This document shows positions 6,879 to 14,103 of a stretch of 48,652 bases of DNA, piece after piece. The first letter of the stretch is position 1, and every line of letters starts with the position of its first letter. The translations under genes were made by a program, and so were the position numbers. The notes under the pieces were generated by a model, which searched no databases, was not told where the DNA came from, and saw nothing but the letters and a program-made list of their open reading frames with translations. The DNA lies in the IMG/VR virus record IMGVR_UViG_3300036760_000333, positions 1-48,652 of that record, one strand, 5' to 3'. This stretch comes from a virus.

Positions 6879-6909
6879 TTCGCCGCCCTGATGAACAGTA
6901 GTAGGCGTT

Positions 6910-7143
6910 TCACTCTGCGCCTCCAAGTGCTTCAAGCGTCACTGATAGTTGACGGCGGAGTTTGGTCATCTGCACCGGCGTTAGGGTGCGGCCAAAGTAG
7001 GGTTTGAGTGCGTGGCAGATGTGCCACTGTGTGTTGCAGGGAATATGGTCGTCGTCCTCTCCCGCCAGCATAACCCCCAACTCCGCGCCCGCCTCAATCG
7101 CATGTAACTGCGCCAGCAGGATTTTGTAGATGGATGACTTCAT
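6910..7143 (-). CDS. Unknown 77-aa protein
   Basis: It begins MKSSIYKILLAQLHAIEAGA. Mostly helical with a small Cys pair (PCNTQWHIC). It starts in the ATGA overlap with the 33-aa gene. No family recognised. Confidence 0.55.
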   Translation of the reverse strand: MKSSIYKILLAQLHAIEAGAELGVMLAGEDDDHIPCNTQWHICHALKPYFGRTLTPVQMTKLRRQLSVTLEALGGAE

Positions 7144-7241
7144 TTCGCCGCCCTTTCAACTGCCCGACCGAGCGCGATAATGTGCTTGAACGAGTCCAAC
7201 GCCCAATGAATGACCTTCGCCGTGATTTTCGGTTTAGTCAT
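7140..7241 (-). CDS. 33-aa micro-protein
   Basis: It encodes MTKPKITAKVIHWALDSFKH..., overlaps the 3' end of the DUF5131 gene by 8 bases and the next start by 4. Basic amphipathic helix. Supported by gap-filling and coupling. Confidence 0.45.
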   Translation of the reverse strand: MTKPKITAKVIHWALDSFKHIIALGRAVERAAK

Positions 7242-8139
7242 GCTTCTCTCCTTTTGGCCACTCTTGCACTTGTAATTTCGGCGGGAATTCTGCTATGTCC
7301 TCGCAAATCAGCCCACCGATTTGGATTTGTTTTACAAAACAGGGCACTCCCGCCGCCCGGCACTGTTCGACCACCGACTCGATCCACTGCTGCCTGCATT
7401 CCCGTCCAGCCACTTGACCGCGACTCTCCGCCCCGACAACGACCCAGCTCAGCCCCTCCATCTGCAAATTCACCTCCCCCAGCATCGGCTCCAGCGACAC
7501 CCACCTCACCGCCGCCGGCACGTCCAGCAAATGCGGTATCCGCTCGTCCGCCGTCGCCTGATCCTCGACCGAGGTTCCCGCCCATACGTTCAGCAGCGGC
7601 CACGCCGCCCCCATCACCCCATCGGTGAAGCGATACCCATAGTGCCGCCTACCGACCTCTTCCATCGTGATGCGAAAGTCTGGATGTCCCAACACCTCCC
7701 CCATCCGTTCTGGCCGCTTCGTCAAGACCTGGAAGCGGTGACTTCGCAACCAGCCCGGCCCCTCCTCGTCTCCCTTGCCAACATGAACCGTCGTCCAGTC
7801 CTGGCAGGCCGCCATCGTAATCCACACCCTGACGATATATTCAAGCGGCACGTCTGGGTGGAACAGATCGGACATCGAGCAGACGAACACCATCCTCGGT
7901 TTGCGCCAGTGGAGCGGTTCGTCGAGATATTCTGGCAGCAACCGAACCGTTCCGTTAAACGCGTAGTTGCCCCGCTTCGTTTTGTCCGATAGTCCGGCGT
8001 ATTGGGGCAGATGCTTGAGCCGTGTGGCCGACAGCCGAGCAGCGTAACAGTTGTCACAGCCGGCAGAAACCCTCGTACAGCCGACGATTGGATTCCATGT
8101 AGCATCAGTCCAGCCAATACGGGTGTTGGTGTTACTCAT
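7234..8139 (-). CDS. DUF5131 (phage Gp37/Gp68-type) radical-SAM-like protein
   Basis: 301 aa. The start at 8139 overlaps the previous gene (ATGA). The N-terminus has IGWTDATWNPIVGC and then CDNCYA, the Cys cluster of the DUF5131 (Gp37/Gp68) family, followed by MVFVCSMSDLFHPDVP, FQVLTKRPERM and WVSLEPMLGE, all family hallmarks. These proteins resemble the radical-SAM fold and are frequent in phages of many hosts; the reaction is not established to my knowledge. It sits among DNA-metabolism genes, so a DNA- or nucleotide-related role is plausible. Confidence 0.85.
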   Translation of the reverse strand: MSNTNTRIGWTDATWNPIVGCTRVSAGCDNCYAARLSATRLKHLPQYAGLSDKTKRGNYAFNGTVRLLPEYLDEPLHWRKPRMVFVCSMSDLFHPDVPLEYIVRVWITMAACQDWTTVHVGKGDEEGPGWLRSHRFQVLTKRPERMGEVLGHPDFRITMEEVGRRHYGYRFTDGVMGAAWPLLNVWAGTSVEDQATADERIPHLLDVPAAVRWVSLEPMLGEVNLQMEGLSWVVVGAESRGQVAGRECRQQWIESVVEQCRAAGVPCFVKQIQIGGLICEDIAEFPPKLQVQEWPKGEKHD

Positions 8140-8375
8140 ACATGCTCCTGTGAGATCCAGTAGCGATGCGGCAGGTTTTTCGGCCCATCGTTCCTGTGAG
8201 GCGCGACGCGAACGATTCTGCCGTCTGCCAGCAATTTCGCAAGGTGGTGGCGGACGTTGCGCGCGAAGTAGATGCAATACTGGTCTGCTGTCATCCCTGG
8301 AAGCGACCGGATTGCCGCGAGTAACTGGTCTGTGGTCACTTGGCCTTCTTCGGGAATATCGTCCTGCCGTCCCAT
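8136..8375 (-). CDS. Small winged-helix-like protein, 79 aa
   Basis: The ATG at 8375 gives MGRQDDIPEEGQVTTDQLLA. The region up to NVRHHLAKLLADGRIVRV has a helix-turn-helix-plus-wing feel (RHHLAKLLADGRI), as in small phage DNA-binding proteins. It overlaps the upstream gene by 40 bases. Upstream in-frame extension reads only through the tandem repeat of that gene and was left out. Confidence 0.55.
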   Translation of the reverse strand: MGRQDDIPEEGQVTTDQLLAAIRSLPGMTADQYCIYFARNVRHHLAKLLADGRIVRVAPHRNDGPKNLPHRYWISQEHV

Positions 8376-8830
8376 GTGCAGCCCTTGCAGAGGTAGGGAT
8401 GGACTCGGAGCGCGAGGTCGGCCATCCGCTTGGCTCTCTCGGCCCTCAGCTTGACTCTCTCGGCCCACAGCTTGACTCTCTCGGCCCACAGCTTGTGGGG
8501 CGCGGCCCACAGCTTGGCTATCTTAGCCCCCAGCTTGACTATCTTATTGTATGTGGCGAGTTCCTCTTTACCCCGCAAGTTTTTCTTGCGAATAGGTCGG
8601 AAGAGCCTCAGTCTGAGGGCAATCTGCTCAGGCGATTCATCCTTGGCCTTCTGGATCAAGATGTAGGTGATACGATTTTTAGCGGGTTCGTCAAGCATCT
8701 CGATTAAGATCTGATGGTGGCAGTGGAGTGTCAATCCACCCACACTGAAACCCTTGAACGCCTTGCGACAGGCGGCGGCTTCGGCTTCGATGGAGTTCAG
8801 TTTCATTTTGTCTCCAAATTTGGTGGTCAT
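8336..8830 (-). CDS. Phage protein with tandem KLWAERV repeats
   Basis: 164 aa from the ATG at 8830 (AAGGAG upstream); an ATG at 8806 also has GGAG. A helical N-part is followed at ~100-130 by 7-residue repeats, KLWAERV-KLWAERV-KLRAERA, coded by a 21-bp DNA repeat. The end is basic with a Cys pair (YLCKGC). Heptad-repeat proteins of this look are common in phages and probably form coiled coils; function unknown. Confidence 0.65.
   Translation of the reverse strand: MTTKFGDKMKLNSIEAEAAACRKAFKGFSVGGLTLHCHHQILIEMLDEPAKNRITYILIQKAKDESPEQIALRLRLFRPIRKKNLRGKEELATYNKIVKLGAKIAKLWAAPHKLWAERVKLWAERVKLRAERAKRMADLALRVHPYLCKGCTWDGRTIFPKKAK
8434..8512. repeat. 21-bp tandem repeat inside the KLWAERV gene
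   Basis: About three copies of a 21-base unit containing CTCTCGGCCCACAGCTTGA, with drift at the edges. The length is a multiple of three, so copy number can change without frameshift. Confidence 0.7.
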
Positions 8831-8864
8831 GCCTGCTCCTTCAGGGCGACGCGGAGTTCGGCGG
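8808..8864. repeat. 57-bp direct repeat, copy 1 (copy 2 at 9102-9158)
   Basis: The two copies are identical, 294 bases apart. Each holds the end of one gene (…AELRVALKEQA) and the start of another (MTTKFGDK) with two Shine-Dalgarno sequences. Copy 1 lies between functional genes; copy 2 leads nowhere. Confidence 0.9.
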
Positions 8865-9090
8865 CAACCGCTTCTTGGAGGTGGGCAGGGGGGTTCAGCC
8901 TGTTGGGTTTGACCTCAACCCATATCAACACAAGCTCCGCCGTCTCCCTGCTAATCACGACCCCCTCAACGGCGGTCGAAAGGAGGTCGGAGAGTTCCTC
9001 TGCAAATGCGGCGCAGTCTTCCGATGTGATGTTCACTTGAACGCGCTCCACGAGTGCCTCAAGCGAGGCGACGTTGATGTATTTTGTCAT
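8827..9090 (-). CDS. Unknown 87-aa protein
   Basis: It begins MTKYINVASLEALVERVQVN, with GAGGA upstream. Acidic and helical. The last codons (AAELRVALKEQA) are part of the 57-bp direct repeat, a fragment of which lies at 9121-9162. Stop overlaps the next ATG. Confidence 0.6.
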   Translation of the reverse strand: MTKYINVASLEALVERVQVNITSEDCAAFAEELSDLLSTAVEGVVISRETAELVLIWVEVKPNRLNPPAHLQEAVAAELRVALKEQA

Positions 9091-9120
9091 GATAGTTCCT
9101 CTTGTCTCCAAATTTGGTGG

Positions 9121-9242
9121 TCATGCCTGCTCCTTCAGGGCGACGCGGAGTTCGGCGGTCATCCTCTCTGGCGCGGTCAAATCAGCCTCTCCTGTGCCAA
9201 TCGTTTCTCGGCCATCTTGACGTAATCCGGGTTATTTATATC
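9121..9242 (-). pseudogene. Remnants: methyltransferase C-terminus and duplicated gene end
   Basis: The minus strand at 9242-9177 reads DINNPDYVKMAEKRLAQERL then stop, typical of the end of a DNA methyltransferase after motif II. No upstream methyltransferase frame precedes it; the HNH gene does. At 9162-9121 a 13-codon ORF (MTAELRVALKEQA) repeats the end of the 87-aa gene. The stretch looks like scar tissue from an HNH insertion and a local duplication. Confidence 0.6.
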
Positions 9243-9693
9243 GCGCCTTGTAGAACGCAATTTGTTCCTCTGTTAATGGCTTAATGCCCCAGCGCCCATG
9301 AAAAACTGGGTGGTCGGTGCGGGGAAGTGCGATCAGGTTTTCGATACGGTCATCGAGTTGATTCCCGTTCAAATGGTGAACAACATCCCCAGCCCTTAGC
9401 GAGCCATAATGTTGCTCCCAAAGGTATTTTGCGAACATTGTCCATCCGCCTTGCTCGGAGATTTTTATGAACCGGCGGGGCTTTTTATCTCTGCGGCGGT
9501 ATCGAACCGTTGTTGTGCCAACGGACAATTTCCTTTCATTGGCGCGTCCCTTTTTGAACTCGCTCTGCGGGGATAGGTGTAGTCCCTTGACCCCTTTGTT
9601 CCACGTCTCGTGTCCGGGCGCGAATGCTGTTTGATTTGGGGCGTTGCCTTTGGCAAATTGGTTGCCAAGTAGATATGAATTGTCTCTTTTCAT
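9232..9693 (-). CDS. HNH homing endonuclease 1
   Basis: 153 aa. The N-part is rich in GN/PG and KG repeats (NQFAKGNAPNQTAF, WNKGVKGLH), a DNA-binding style seen in phage HNH enzymes. The catalytic core is VVHHLNGNQLDDRIENLIAL with the HH...N...N pattern, ending in a zinc-less HNH_3-like layout. It would nick or cut DNA to spread itself. It sits directly before a methyltransferase remnant, its likely insertion site. An AT-rich stretch upstream (9700-9740) may hold its own promoter. Confidence 0.85.
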   Translation of the reverse strand: MKRDNSYLLGNQFAKGNAPNQTAFAPGHETWNKGVKGLHLSPQSEFKKGRANERKLSVGTTTVRYRRRDKKPRRFIKISEQGGWTMFAKYLWEQHYGSLRAGDVVHHLNGNQLDDRIENLIALPRTDHPVFHGRWGIKPLTEEQIAFYKARYK

Positions 9694-9751
9694 TGTTCCG
9701 TCTCCGTTGATGGTTGCTATAATATACGACGGATATGGGACAATGTTAGGG

Positions 9752-10279
9752 CTAAGCGAGCCGATTTGATTCCGGCTCTAATCTTTTCCTGCCAAGTTCG
9801 CAGTATTCTGGGTTCAACTCACAACAAATATATCGCCGCCCAAGCCTCAATGCCACCAACGCAGTTGTCATGCTGCCACCAAACGGGTCAAGCACAACCG
9901 CCGGAACGACAGCGGCGTTGCATTTGCAGGCCGGTTTCCAGCCGGTAGTTTTGAACTCGGCGTCATTAAAACCACCATGCCTTCTTCCCTTGCCATCATT
10001 CCGTCCTGAATCAAGATTGTAGCCCGGCCCCTGCCCATTGGTTGAGGTTTTGTGTTCGACGACTCTCTTCCATTGCGCTCCGCATTCGGCGCATACGCCA
10101 TACTCGCTCGTCCCGGCCTTGATGCAGGGTTCGACGAGGCGGGTGGGAAATGTGGCAAAATGCGCTCCCTTGAAGGCTTCGGTGGGAATAGTCCAAATAT
10201 TCCGCCCTGTATTTGTGTTGACGGGTTCAAAATACTGAACTAAATCCGGTGGAATATCTTTGTTTTTTAGTAGAATCAT
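9752..10279 (-). CDS. DNA methyltransferase, C-terminal part (motifs X and I)
   Basis: 175 aa from the ATG at 10279 with GGAGG eight bases upstream. It contains GRNIWTIPTEAFKGAHFATF (motif X region), EPCIKAGTSE, a CxxC...CxC insert (CAECGAQW, CKC), then DPFGGSMTTALVALRLGRRY (motif I, with SMTT where SGTT is usual) and ELNPEYCELGRKRL (motif II). This is the AdoMet-binding half of a beta-class amino-methyltransferase. The catalytic half is the separate ORF 10883-11821. Having its own ribosome site, it could form a two-subunit enzyme. Confidence 0.8.
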   Translation of the reverse strand: MILLKNKDIPPDLVQYFEPVNTNTGRNIWTIPTEAFKGAHFATFPTRLVEPCIKAGTSEYGVCAECGAQWKRVVEHKTSTNGQGPGYNLDSGRNDGKGRRHGGFNDAEFKTTGWKPACKCNAAVVPAVVLDPFGGSMTTALVALRLGRRYICCELNPEYCELGRKRLEPESNRLA

Positions 10280-10280
10280 T

Positions 10281-10308
10281 TTGAATGCCTCCAGACATTG
10301 CTTATATT
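10281..10308 (+). promoter_or_regulatory. Possible promoter for HNH gene 2
   Basis: TTGAAT, 16 bases, TATATT. The start would fall at or next to the ATG at 10314, so the HNH mRNA could be nearly leaderless; no Shine-Dalgarno is evident. Confidence 0.4.
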
Positions 10309-10313
10309 GTGGT

Positions 10314-10922
10314 ATGAAGCATGAACGCAATGACTATCGCGGCGCAAGTTGGGCCGCTCAAAGGGCGAAAGCTCTTGACCGCGACCAGCGGCTGTGTCAA
10401 CATTGTGGCAGCACCGAGCGGCTTCACGTCCATCACAAAATCCCTTATCGGTTGTTCGACGATCACCGCCTTGCCAATAATCTGCGTAACCTGATAACAC
10501 TTTGCCACCCCTGCCACCATAGGGCCGAGTGGAAGTATTGGAAGTCCCAATCCCAGCTTTCAATGTTTCTACTTGCAAGGGTTCAGCCCTTCAGTCGTTG
10601 CTGCAGGTGTGGGGCAGAGTTCCGTCCCGGCTCGCCGGTTCAACAGACCTGCAATCTGTGTTGTCAAATCACGTGCCTTGAATGTGGTAAAAGGTTCCTG
10701 AATAAGCGCAGCGACCGTATTCCGAAATACTGCTCTAAGGCTTGCCGAAACACCCATATTCATACCGATTGGGCCACGTGCGGGTGTGGGAATCGTAAGC
10801 ACTTTAATGCTCGTCGCTGCCGGGATTGTGATACCAAATGGTATGACGAGAATCCTAATGCGCCCCGTCGCGGCAGAAAGCATCAAAATAGCCCCCGCCG
10901 TAATAATTCATTAACCACATAA
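10314..10922 (+). CDS. HNH homing endonuclease 2, antisense inside the methyltransferase
   Basis: 202 aa. It has CQHCGS then LHVHHKIPYRLF and NNLRNLITLCHPCHH, the Cys-flanked HNH site. A C-terminal set of Cys pairs (CCRCGAEF, CLECGKRF, CGCGNRKH) suggests zinc fingers. It lies on the plus strand between the two halves of the methyltransferase and overlaps the end of the N-half by 40 bases. The opposite direction is typical of a selfish insertion. The next upstream start would begin inside the other gene's leader, so the ATG at 10314 was chosen. Confidence 0.85.
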   Translation: MKHERNDYRGASWAAQRAKALDRDQRLCQHCGSTERLHVHHKIPYRLFDDHRLANNLRNLITLCHPCHHRAEWKYWKSQSQLSMFLLARVQPFSRCCRCGAEFRPGSPVQQTCNLCCQITCLECGKRFLNKRSDRIPKYCSKACRNTHIHTDWATCGCGNRKHFNARRCRDCDTKWYDENPNAPRRGRKHQNSPRRNNSLTT

Positions 10923-11821
10923 GCCCTCTCGTCGTGAGTCAAATCCGCCCGTAATCGGGCTAAAGATTCGGGCGCAGTCCAGACGTTGCGGATGTTGCGG
11001 CCTGAATTCCCGCTCCCAACATGAAGCGTCGTTGCATCTGTGTTTTTGCCAACGGCCTGAAGGTATGGGTGTGACTTGGCTCTACTCGCACCCATTCTGT
11101 CATCTGCATATTGCTCTTGGACTGAAACAGCATCAAAGAAATATCTCGCCTTCTTTGTCAGCAGATACACCAGTTCGTAGCTACTCGTTGGCCGGTCGGT
11201 GACGCTTTCGGGCATGGGATTCGGTTTCGCCCAGATGATTTGACTGCGGATATACCAGCCGGGTTGGGTGATTTTAACCAGCCGGACGGCGAGGCAATCG
11301 GGGCAAATGTAATGCCTCACGTTACGACGGTCGCGCACCACACCCCACTGTGACTGATGAAATTCACACAGACAGGTTAGACAAGAGAAAAATGGCTGCT
11401 GAGCGGCCAAGGCGACGCGGGCCGGGATCATGCAGAGATTCTTATCGGCCAGCCCCGCGTCTTTTTCCGGCGCACCGCCCCGCCAGACATCCTTCATTTT
11501 ATTCATTCGTTGTGGGGAATTATCCGTCCATCTCTGGGCCGAGTATGTATCCCCCAAGTTCCACCAGCAAGTCCCATCGTCTCTCAACACTCTCCAGACC
11601 GCCCGCAGCACCTCAACCGAATGCTGGACATAAGCGGCGAGCGTCGGCTCAGAGCCGAATGAACAGGTTGAACCATCAGGCCAGACACGGCCAGCAATCT
11701 TGTAATTCCTCAAGCCCCAATACGGCGGGGAGCTAACGACGCTGTGAACGGACCGCTCAGGCATGGCCGCCATCAGTTCAAGGCAATCCCCCGTCAGGAT
11801 TTGGTTCAAGGGCAGAGTCAA
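10883..11821 (-). CDS. DNA methyltransferase, N-terminal catalytic part
   Basis: 312 aa from a TTG that overlaps the previous stop. It opens with ILTGDCLELMAAMPERSVHS and the catalytic motif IV SPPYWGLRNY, then IIWAKPNPMPESVTDRPTSS and ELVYLLTKKARYFFDA, standard for beta-class N4/N6 amino-methyltransferases. A CxxC pair (SCLTCLC, YICPDC) lies in the target-recognition part. It ends after GRNIRNVWT with an unrelated 30-residue tail, so motif X and the AdoMet motif are missing and found in 9752-10279. Likely target protection of phage DNA against restriction. Confidence 0.85.
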   Translation of the reverse strand: MTLPLNQILTGDCLELMAAMPERSVHSVVSSPPYWGLRNYKIAGRVWPDGSTCSFGSEPTLAAYVQHSVEVLRAVWRVLRDDGTCWWNLGDTYSAQRWTDNSPQRMNKMKDVWRGGAPEKDAGLADKNLCMIPARVALAAQQPFFSCLTCLCEFHQSQWGVVRDRRNVRHYICPDCLAVRLVKITQPGWYIRSQIIWAKPNPMPESVTDRPTSSYELVYLLTKKARYFFDAVSVQEQYADDRMGASRAKSHPYLQAVGKNTDATTLHVGSGNSGRNIRNVWTAPESLARLRADLTHDERAYVVNELLRRGLF

Positions 11822-12078
11822 TTCAGCCCCGCACCCTTTTCCGCCTGCCGCCTGACCGCCGCCCGGATGGTCGCTTTCGCGGGGAGCACATGACAGCTCG
11901 CGCCCAGCGTCAGCTTCGTCACCAGCACGCTGTCCTTCATTTCGGCCCAAGCCACGGCCAGCGCTTCCCGGCGCAGGGCGGCGTTGCGGAGACGGCTGAT
12001 CACACGCACGTCGTCCCCTTCCGGGTCGTCGCAGGCGACGAGGCGGCTCACTTGCGGCTCCTGCCCGGCAGCGGCCAT
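11818..12078 (-). CDS. Unknown 86-aa protein
   Basis: It begins MAAAGQEPQVSRLVACDDPE inside the 3' end of the Rad52-like gene (31-base overlap) and ends on the TTG of the methyltransferase. Contains VISRLRNAALRREALAVA, helical and basic. No family recognised. Confidence 0.55.
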   Translation of the reverse strand: MAAAGQEPQVSRLVACDDPEGDDVRVISRLRNAALRREALAVAWAEMKDSVLVTKLTLGASCHVLPAKATIRAAVRRQAEKGAGLN

Positions 12079-13202
12079 TGGGCGTTATGGTCGCTGGTGG
12101 CCTTCGCAATGAATGCCTGTTCGGGCGGGAGCAGGCGCCGACTCTTCCGCGCATTCTCCCACGCGGAATCGCTGTCCTTGCGGGTGGTTGTTCTGAGGAT
12201 GTTGCGGAGACAGCCATGCGCAAACTCCGAGAGCTGCGAGCGGTCGGTAATCGGCGGCTCTTCCGCTGGGAAGCCTGTCATCAAATCGTCCTCGTCCCCG
12301 CCGATGGGCGGGTCGGGGGTCACGACAGCGCTGGGGGTGAAACCGGCGGCGGCATCAGCCTTCGCCCGGCTTTCGTCAAGCGCAGCGAACCACTCGCGGC
12401 GGGCGGTGATCGCCGCCTTCACCTCGTCTCGATATTCAGCGGCGATGGACTTGAGGTTGAACATGGCATCGGCTTGATCCCGTGACCAGCCCCCAATTTC
12501 AGACAGCAGGTTGTCAACGGTCTCGCGGGGGCTGACTTGGGCGTCGGTCTGCGGCGGCGGAGCTTTGCCAGTGCTGGACGATTCAACCCGCCCTTTGGGA
12601 TTGCGTTTCCACCATGCTTCACACCAGTCCTTTTTCCACGCCTGAAGGCCAACGCCGAACTTCTTGGCACAGCGACGGAAGGCTTGGGTCTCTGCCGCTT
12701 CAGCCGCGTCGGAGTAGGTCTGTGAGGCGTTGTTGGCGTAGTATGTGCCATCTCCGATTGCGTCCGCCACCATGCAGCCGTCAATCAAAAGGGAGCAATC
12801 CGCATAGACGCGAGTGCTTTTGCCGTTATCAATCTCCTCCGCCCAATGTGGCCGCGTCCTGATTATAGCCCAACGCCCCATGCCGAATACCTGAATGAAA
12901 CGGTCGCGCAGGAAGGCGTGTTCAATGTAGATGTGGCTGTCCTTGCCCGCCGCGCCCTTTTTGAAGGCGTCATCAGGGAAGTCCTCCATGAGGGCCGCGC
13001 CCTGTTCAGGCGTGATTTTCAAGGTTGATGCCCTGCTCATAGCCGCGTCCATTACGCTTGATACGGCGTTCACCCGCGCCTGAGCATGAGTCAGTTGTTG
13101 CGGCTCTTCGTGAAGCGCAGCCCCGACCGCTCTGATGGCCGGGAGATTGGCAATTTCGCCCGTCTGCTCATTCACGGGAACGCCGTCAATTTCGATTGTC
13201 AT
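12048..13202 (-). CDS. Rad52/Mgm101-like single-strand annealing protein
   Basis: 384 aa from the ATG at 13202, whose start overlaps the previous stop. The core RDRFIQVFGMGRWAI, then a basic stretch, RVYADCSLLIDG and QTYSDAAEAAETQAFRRCAK followed by KFGVGLQAW, matches the Rad52/DdrA/Mgm101 superfamily. A variable Pro/Thr-rich C-half follows, as in other family members. It would anneal complementary single strands during phage recombination and repair. Located with the nuclease, methyltransferase and replication genes. Confidence 0.8.
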   Translation of the reverse strand: MTIEIDGVPVNEQTGEIANLPAIRAVGAALHEEPQQLTHAQARVNAVSSVMDAAMSRASTLKITPEQGAALMEDFPDDAFKKGAAGKDSHIYIEHAFLRDRFIQVFGMGRWAIIRTRPHWAEEIDNGKSTRVYADCSLLIDGCMVADAIGDGTYYANNASQTYSDAAEAAETQAFRRCAKKFGVGLQAWKKDWCEAWWKRNPKGRVESSSTGKAPPPQTDAQVSPRETVDNLLSEIGGWSRDQADAMFNLKSIAAEYRDEVKAAITARREWFAALDESRAKADAAAGFTPSAVVTPDPPIGGDEDDLMTGFPAEEPPITDRSQLSEFAHGCLRNILRTTTRKDSDSAWENARKSRRLLPPEQAFIAKATSDHNAQWPLPGRSRK

Positions 13203-13396
13203 TCTGTTGTCCTTATCATTATTCCGTTGATTTTCCTCCCGTGCGCGGTGCAGTTCAGGCACTTGTAGAAGCCGTCATCGTCCCATAGCCAGTCGTGGAC
13301 ATGGGGCGGCTCATTTCCCCGCTCCTCCGTTGGTTGTGGTTCATTCTCTTCGCGCTCACGCGCCTCAATCGCCTCTAAGCATTGCTCGTCTGTCAT
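13199..13396 (-). CDS. Small zinc-ribbon-like protein, 65 aa
   Basis: The N-part (MTDEQCLEAIEAREREENEP) is acidic and duplicated in the 29-aa gene at 13718-13807. The C-part has HVHDWLWDDDGFYKCLNCTA, an HxH/CxxC zinc-binding look common in phages. Four-base overlaps on both sides. Confidence 0.6.
   Translation of the reverse strand: MTDEQCLEAIEAREREENEPQPTEERGNEPPHVHDWLWDDDGFYKCLNCTAHGRKINGIMIRTTE
13323..13380. repeat. 58-bp direct repeat, copy 1 (copy 2 at 13731-13788)
   Basis: Identical over 58 bases with a 408-base offset. It codes for the shared acidic segment of the 65-aa and 29-aa genes. A second case of recent local duplication in this operon. Confidence 0.9.
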
Positions 13397-13461
13397 TCCA
13401 CGTCCTCCACTTTCGCCTCGTCACAACGGGAACAGACAGTAATCCAGAGGTGGGTGTTCAT
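13393..13461 (-). CDS. 22-aa micro-protein with Cys pair
   Basis: It encodes MNTHLWITVCSRCDEAKVED..., starts and ends in ATGA overlaps. Its WITVCSRCDE resembles the end of the 71-aa protein at 14100-14315 (WITVCCHCDE), so it looks like a duplicated zinc-binding end. Confidence 0.45.
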   Translation of the reverse strand: MNTHLWITVCSRCDEAKVEDVE

Positions 13462-13592
13462 ATGCTACACCCTCCGCAGTAGCCCCTTGTCGAATACCAT
13501 AGGGAACCACAGTTGGGGCATTTGCCGACGGGTTGTGGCTCAGGTTCATGCTCCTCTATCGGCTCGGCTTCTGAGGGCGGCGTGAAGCGCAT
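13458..13592 (-). CDS. Small zinc-ribbon protein, 44 aa
   Basis: MRFTPPSEAEPIEEHEPEPQ then CPNCGS...YCGGC, a plausible four-Cys zinc ribbon. It overlaps the end of the 59-aa gene by 47 bases. The start is the first ATG giving the acidic N-terminus; no strong ribosome site. Confidence 0.5.
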   Translation of the reverse strand: MRFTPPSEAEPIEEHEPEPQPVGKCPNCGSLWYSTRGYCGGCSI

Positions 13593-13725
13593 CACTGTAA
13601 GCCGTGTCTGAAGTCGACAGGAGGGTGGGTTGTTTGCCCTCTTGAGCCAAGCGCGGAAGGTTATCAATGTATCTCTTGAGCGCCTCTTCCAGCACAGCCC
13701 TCTCGATGGAAACGAGGTCAGTCAC
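13546..13725 (-). CDS. Unknown 59-aa protein, GTG start
   Basis: GTG with GGAGG six bases upstream gives MTDLVSIERAVLEEALKRYI. Helical. The upstream in-frame ATG was rejected because the GTG has the ribosome site and coincides with the end of the 29-aa gene. Confidence 0.55.
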   Translation of the reverse strand: MTDLVSIERAVLEEALKRYIDNLPRLAQEGKQPTLLSTSDTAYSDALHAALRSRADRGA

Positions 13726-13807
13726 CTTTGTCCTCCGTTGGTTGTGGTTCATTCTCTTCGCGCTCACGCGCCTCAATCGCCTCTAAGCGTCGTTCAGGGT
13801 CGGTCAT
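13718..13807 (-). CDS. 29-aa protein, duplicate of the 65-aa gene's N-terminus
   Basis: It reads MTDPERRLEAIEAREREENE... and stops 9 codons later. It is coded largely by the 58-bp repeat also present at 13323-13380. It lacks the zinc-binding half, so it is either a truncated copy or a coupling peptide for the next gene. Confidence 0.45.
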   Translation of the reverse strand: MTDPERRLEAIEAREREENEPQPTEDKGD

Positions 13808-14103
13808 TCTATTCCTTTCTGCGCGTCTGCGCGGGGGGTAAAGGTTAGCCAATCTATCTCGTCATTTAGAACTTCGCGCTCAAATGCAACGAGTTTAGGC
13901 AGTAGCCATATAGGTAGATTGTCCGCCTGTGAATCGCGCTTAAACTGGATATTATCTGACCAACCCTCCCCATAGATGTAAGAACAAAATGCCTGCCCCA
14001 AATCGTGAACATGGGTGCGACTGGAGAATTTGAGCGAACCCTTAGCGGCGTGAATCCTGTCAATCATGGCATTTATCTGAAAAGCCACTGGATCACTAAT
14101 CAT
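13804..14103 (-). CDS. Unknown 99-aa protein
   Basis: Start ATG at 14103 in the ATGA overlap, giving MISDPVAFQINAMIDRIHAA. It contains FCSYIYGEGWSDNIQFKRDS and ends with a short charged tail. No known motif. Confidence 0.55.
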   Translation of the reverse strand: MISDPVAFQINAMIDRIHAAKGSLKFSSRTHVHDLGQAFCSYIYGEGWSDNIQFKRDSQADNLPIWLLPKLVAFEREVLNDEIDWLTFTPRADAQKGIE

